6,337 bases of DNA, from positions 1 to 6,337 of the forward strand of contig SFPH01000060.1 of the NCBI GenBank assembly GCA_004552115.1, written 5' to 3'. The position numbers and the translations under genes are program-made. This document shows, one piece after another, positions 5,622 to 6,337 of this stretch (positions within the stretch are counted from its first letter, which is position 1; every line of letters starts with the position of its first letter). The notes beneath the pieces were generated by a model that was not told the origin of the DNA, did not search any database, and saw only the letters and a list, made by a program, of their open reading frames with translations. This DNA is from Bacteroidales bacterium (GTDB lineage Bacteria > Bacteroidota > Bacteroidia > Bacteroidales > UBA932).

Positions 5622-5633
5622 GGTCAGCTGACC
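5622..5633. repeat. Perfect 12-bp palindrome
   Basis: GGTCAGCTGACC is a perfect palindrome 11 bp beyond the stop codon of the barrel gene. It is too compact for a good terminator stem and is not followed by a T-run on the - strand (CGCTATAAAAGG). It may be a protein-binding site or simply chance. Confidence 0.35.
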
Positions 5634-5644
5634 TTTGAAGATGA

Positions 5645-6337
5645 CTAAATGTCGAATCGGAAACCAAGTTCGAAATTCATCATGAAAGGCTGCTGCGTGC
5701 GGATGCTCACAGGCTGGTCTCCCTTGAAATAATAATTGAATCCCGGGTCGAGATACAGTCCCAGGAACTTGGTCAGCATGAACTCCACTCCGATTCCGGC
5801 ACCCAGGGAATACTGCGCACCCTTGACCTTCTCCTTCAATATGATTTCCTCCGTCGGAGCCTTTACCCTGAAGACGTTTGAAACAGGGAAGTCCACCGCA
5901 CCTCCCCCGTAGGCGTAGAACTTGACCCTCTTCGAGTCGATAATGTCGTAATAGATATTGACAGGGATACCTATGTAATGGATATTATGCCTTATGTCGG
6001 TGCTGATCCTGTCAATAGGAATGCCGCCCACATTCTTGCAATATACGCCCGGGAATGTCCTGCTCAGCATAGTGTAGCTGATACCTGTACCTGCAGACCA
6101 TCTCCTGGCGAACTGGTATCTTGCACCTATTCCCACAGAAACCGGGATTGCGTACCTGGAATCTTCTCCTGTCTGCTCTATCCATGTGCGGTCCTGAATA
6201 TTGAGGGCCGGGGCTCTGAATCCGTGGAATCTGCTGACAGATCTGGCGTCTCCGTTGCTGGAGAGATCCCCGCTCAGGACAATGGAAGCCTTCCCGGCTT
6301 TACGCCTCTTCTCCGGTTCCTCCCAGTCAAAATATCC
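5645..6337 (-). CDS. PorT-like outer-membrane beta-barrel protein (5' partial)
   Basis: The frame stays open from the right edge to TAG at 5647-5645, giving 230 C-terminal residues; a GTG at 6136 is internal and not the start. The first ~60 residues are polar and charged (EEPEKRRKAGK near 7-17, then a Ser/Asn/Asp-rich stretch), like the linker before the barrel in Bacteroidota barrel proteins. From about 65 the sequence alternates polar and hydrophobic residues in amphipathic strands rich in Gly and aromatics. Examples are VSVGIGARYQF, HYIGIPVNIYYDI, FYAYGGGAVDF and LGLYLDPGFNYYF, and the protein closes with the strand NFELGFRFDI. This fits an eight-stranded PorT/OmpX-like barrel in the outer membrane, function unknown. 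Many relatives carry an N-terminal cytoplasmic anti-sigma-like part and a membrane helix and sit beside an ECF sigma factor gene; that part would be outside this window. Confidence 0.85.
   Translation of the reverse strand, partial: GYFDWEEPEKRRKAGKASIVLSGDLSSNGDARSVSRFHGFRAPALNIQDRTWIEQTGEDSRYAIPVSVGIGARYQFARRWSAGTGISYTMLSRTFPGVYCKNVGGIPIDRISTDIRHNIHYIGIPVNIYYDIIDSKRVKFYAYGGGAVDFPVSNVFRVKAPTEEIILKEKVKGAQYSLGAGIGVEFMLTKFLGLYLDPGFNYYFKGDQPVSIRTQQPFMMNFELGFRFDI

Noticed and set aside
5645..6136. Barrel gene starting at the GTG at 6136
   Set aside because: The frame is open and protein-like (charged linker, then the first strand) all the way to the right edge, so the GTG is an internal valine codon.

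Overview
The window comes from a member of the Bacteroidota, most likely a Bacteroidales species with a moderately GC-rich genome. Three things point there. The promoters look like the Bacteroidota -7 box TAnnTTTG. Start codons are preceded by AT-rich sequence instead of a clear Shine-Dalgarno. The gene types (a 660-residue-class NagB-like/PIG-L fusion, a PorT-like outer-membrane barrel, an aberrant-lipobox lipoprotein) are typical of that phylum. The identification is an inference from family and signal style, not from a marker gene.

Left part (1-2738, + strand): two paralogous genes of amino-sugar phosphate metabolism. The first enters from the left edge. It fuses a NagB-like sugar-phosphate isomerase domain, with two catalytic positions changed, to an apparently intact PIG-L (LmbE-type) zinc deacetylase domain. 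The second is a complete, catalytically intact glucosamine-6-phosphate deaminase (nagB). A strong hairpin lies between them. Together they could feed amino-sugar phosphates into glycolysis: deacetylation by the PIG-L part, then deamination/isomerisation by NagB. The substrate of the fusion protein is not known from sequence.

Middle (2739-4145, + strand): a canonical Bacteroidota promoter (TATATTTG) starts a new transcription unit. Its first ~220 nt can be folded by eye into a closing stem and a three-way junction with two long hairpins, which suggests a structured leader or a free-standing small RNA. A 69-codon reading frame covers the same stretch and is the competing explanation. Then follow a 4'-phosphopantetheinyl transferase and tsaE (TTG start), the ATPase of the tRNA t6A pathway, spaced 11 bp apart and probably co-transcribed.

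Right part (4149-6337, - strand): a predicted lipoprotein of unknown function made of about eight repeating beta-hairpin-like units (beta-propeller-like) converges on tsaE with only a 3-bp gap. Its upstream region holds a terminator-type hairpin, a candidate promoter, a hairpin touching the start codon, and several palindromes. Beyond it, the C-terminal part of an outer-membrane beta-barrel protein runs off the right edge.

No tRNA, rRNA, CRISPR array, insertion sequence or phage gene was seen. The least explained items are the structured RNA candidate at about 2819-3040, the leader of the lipoprotein gene, and the degenerate NagB domain of the fusion protein.
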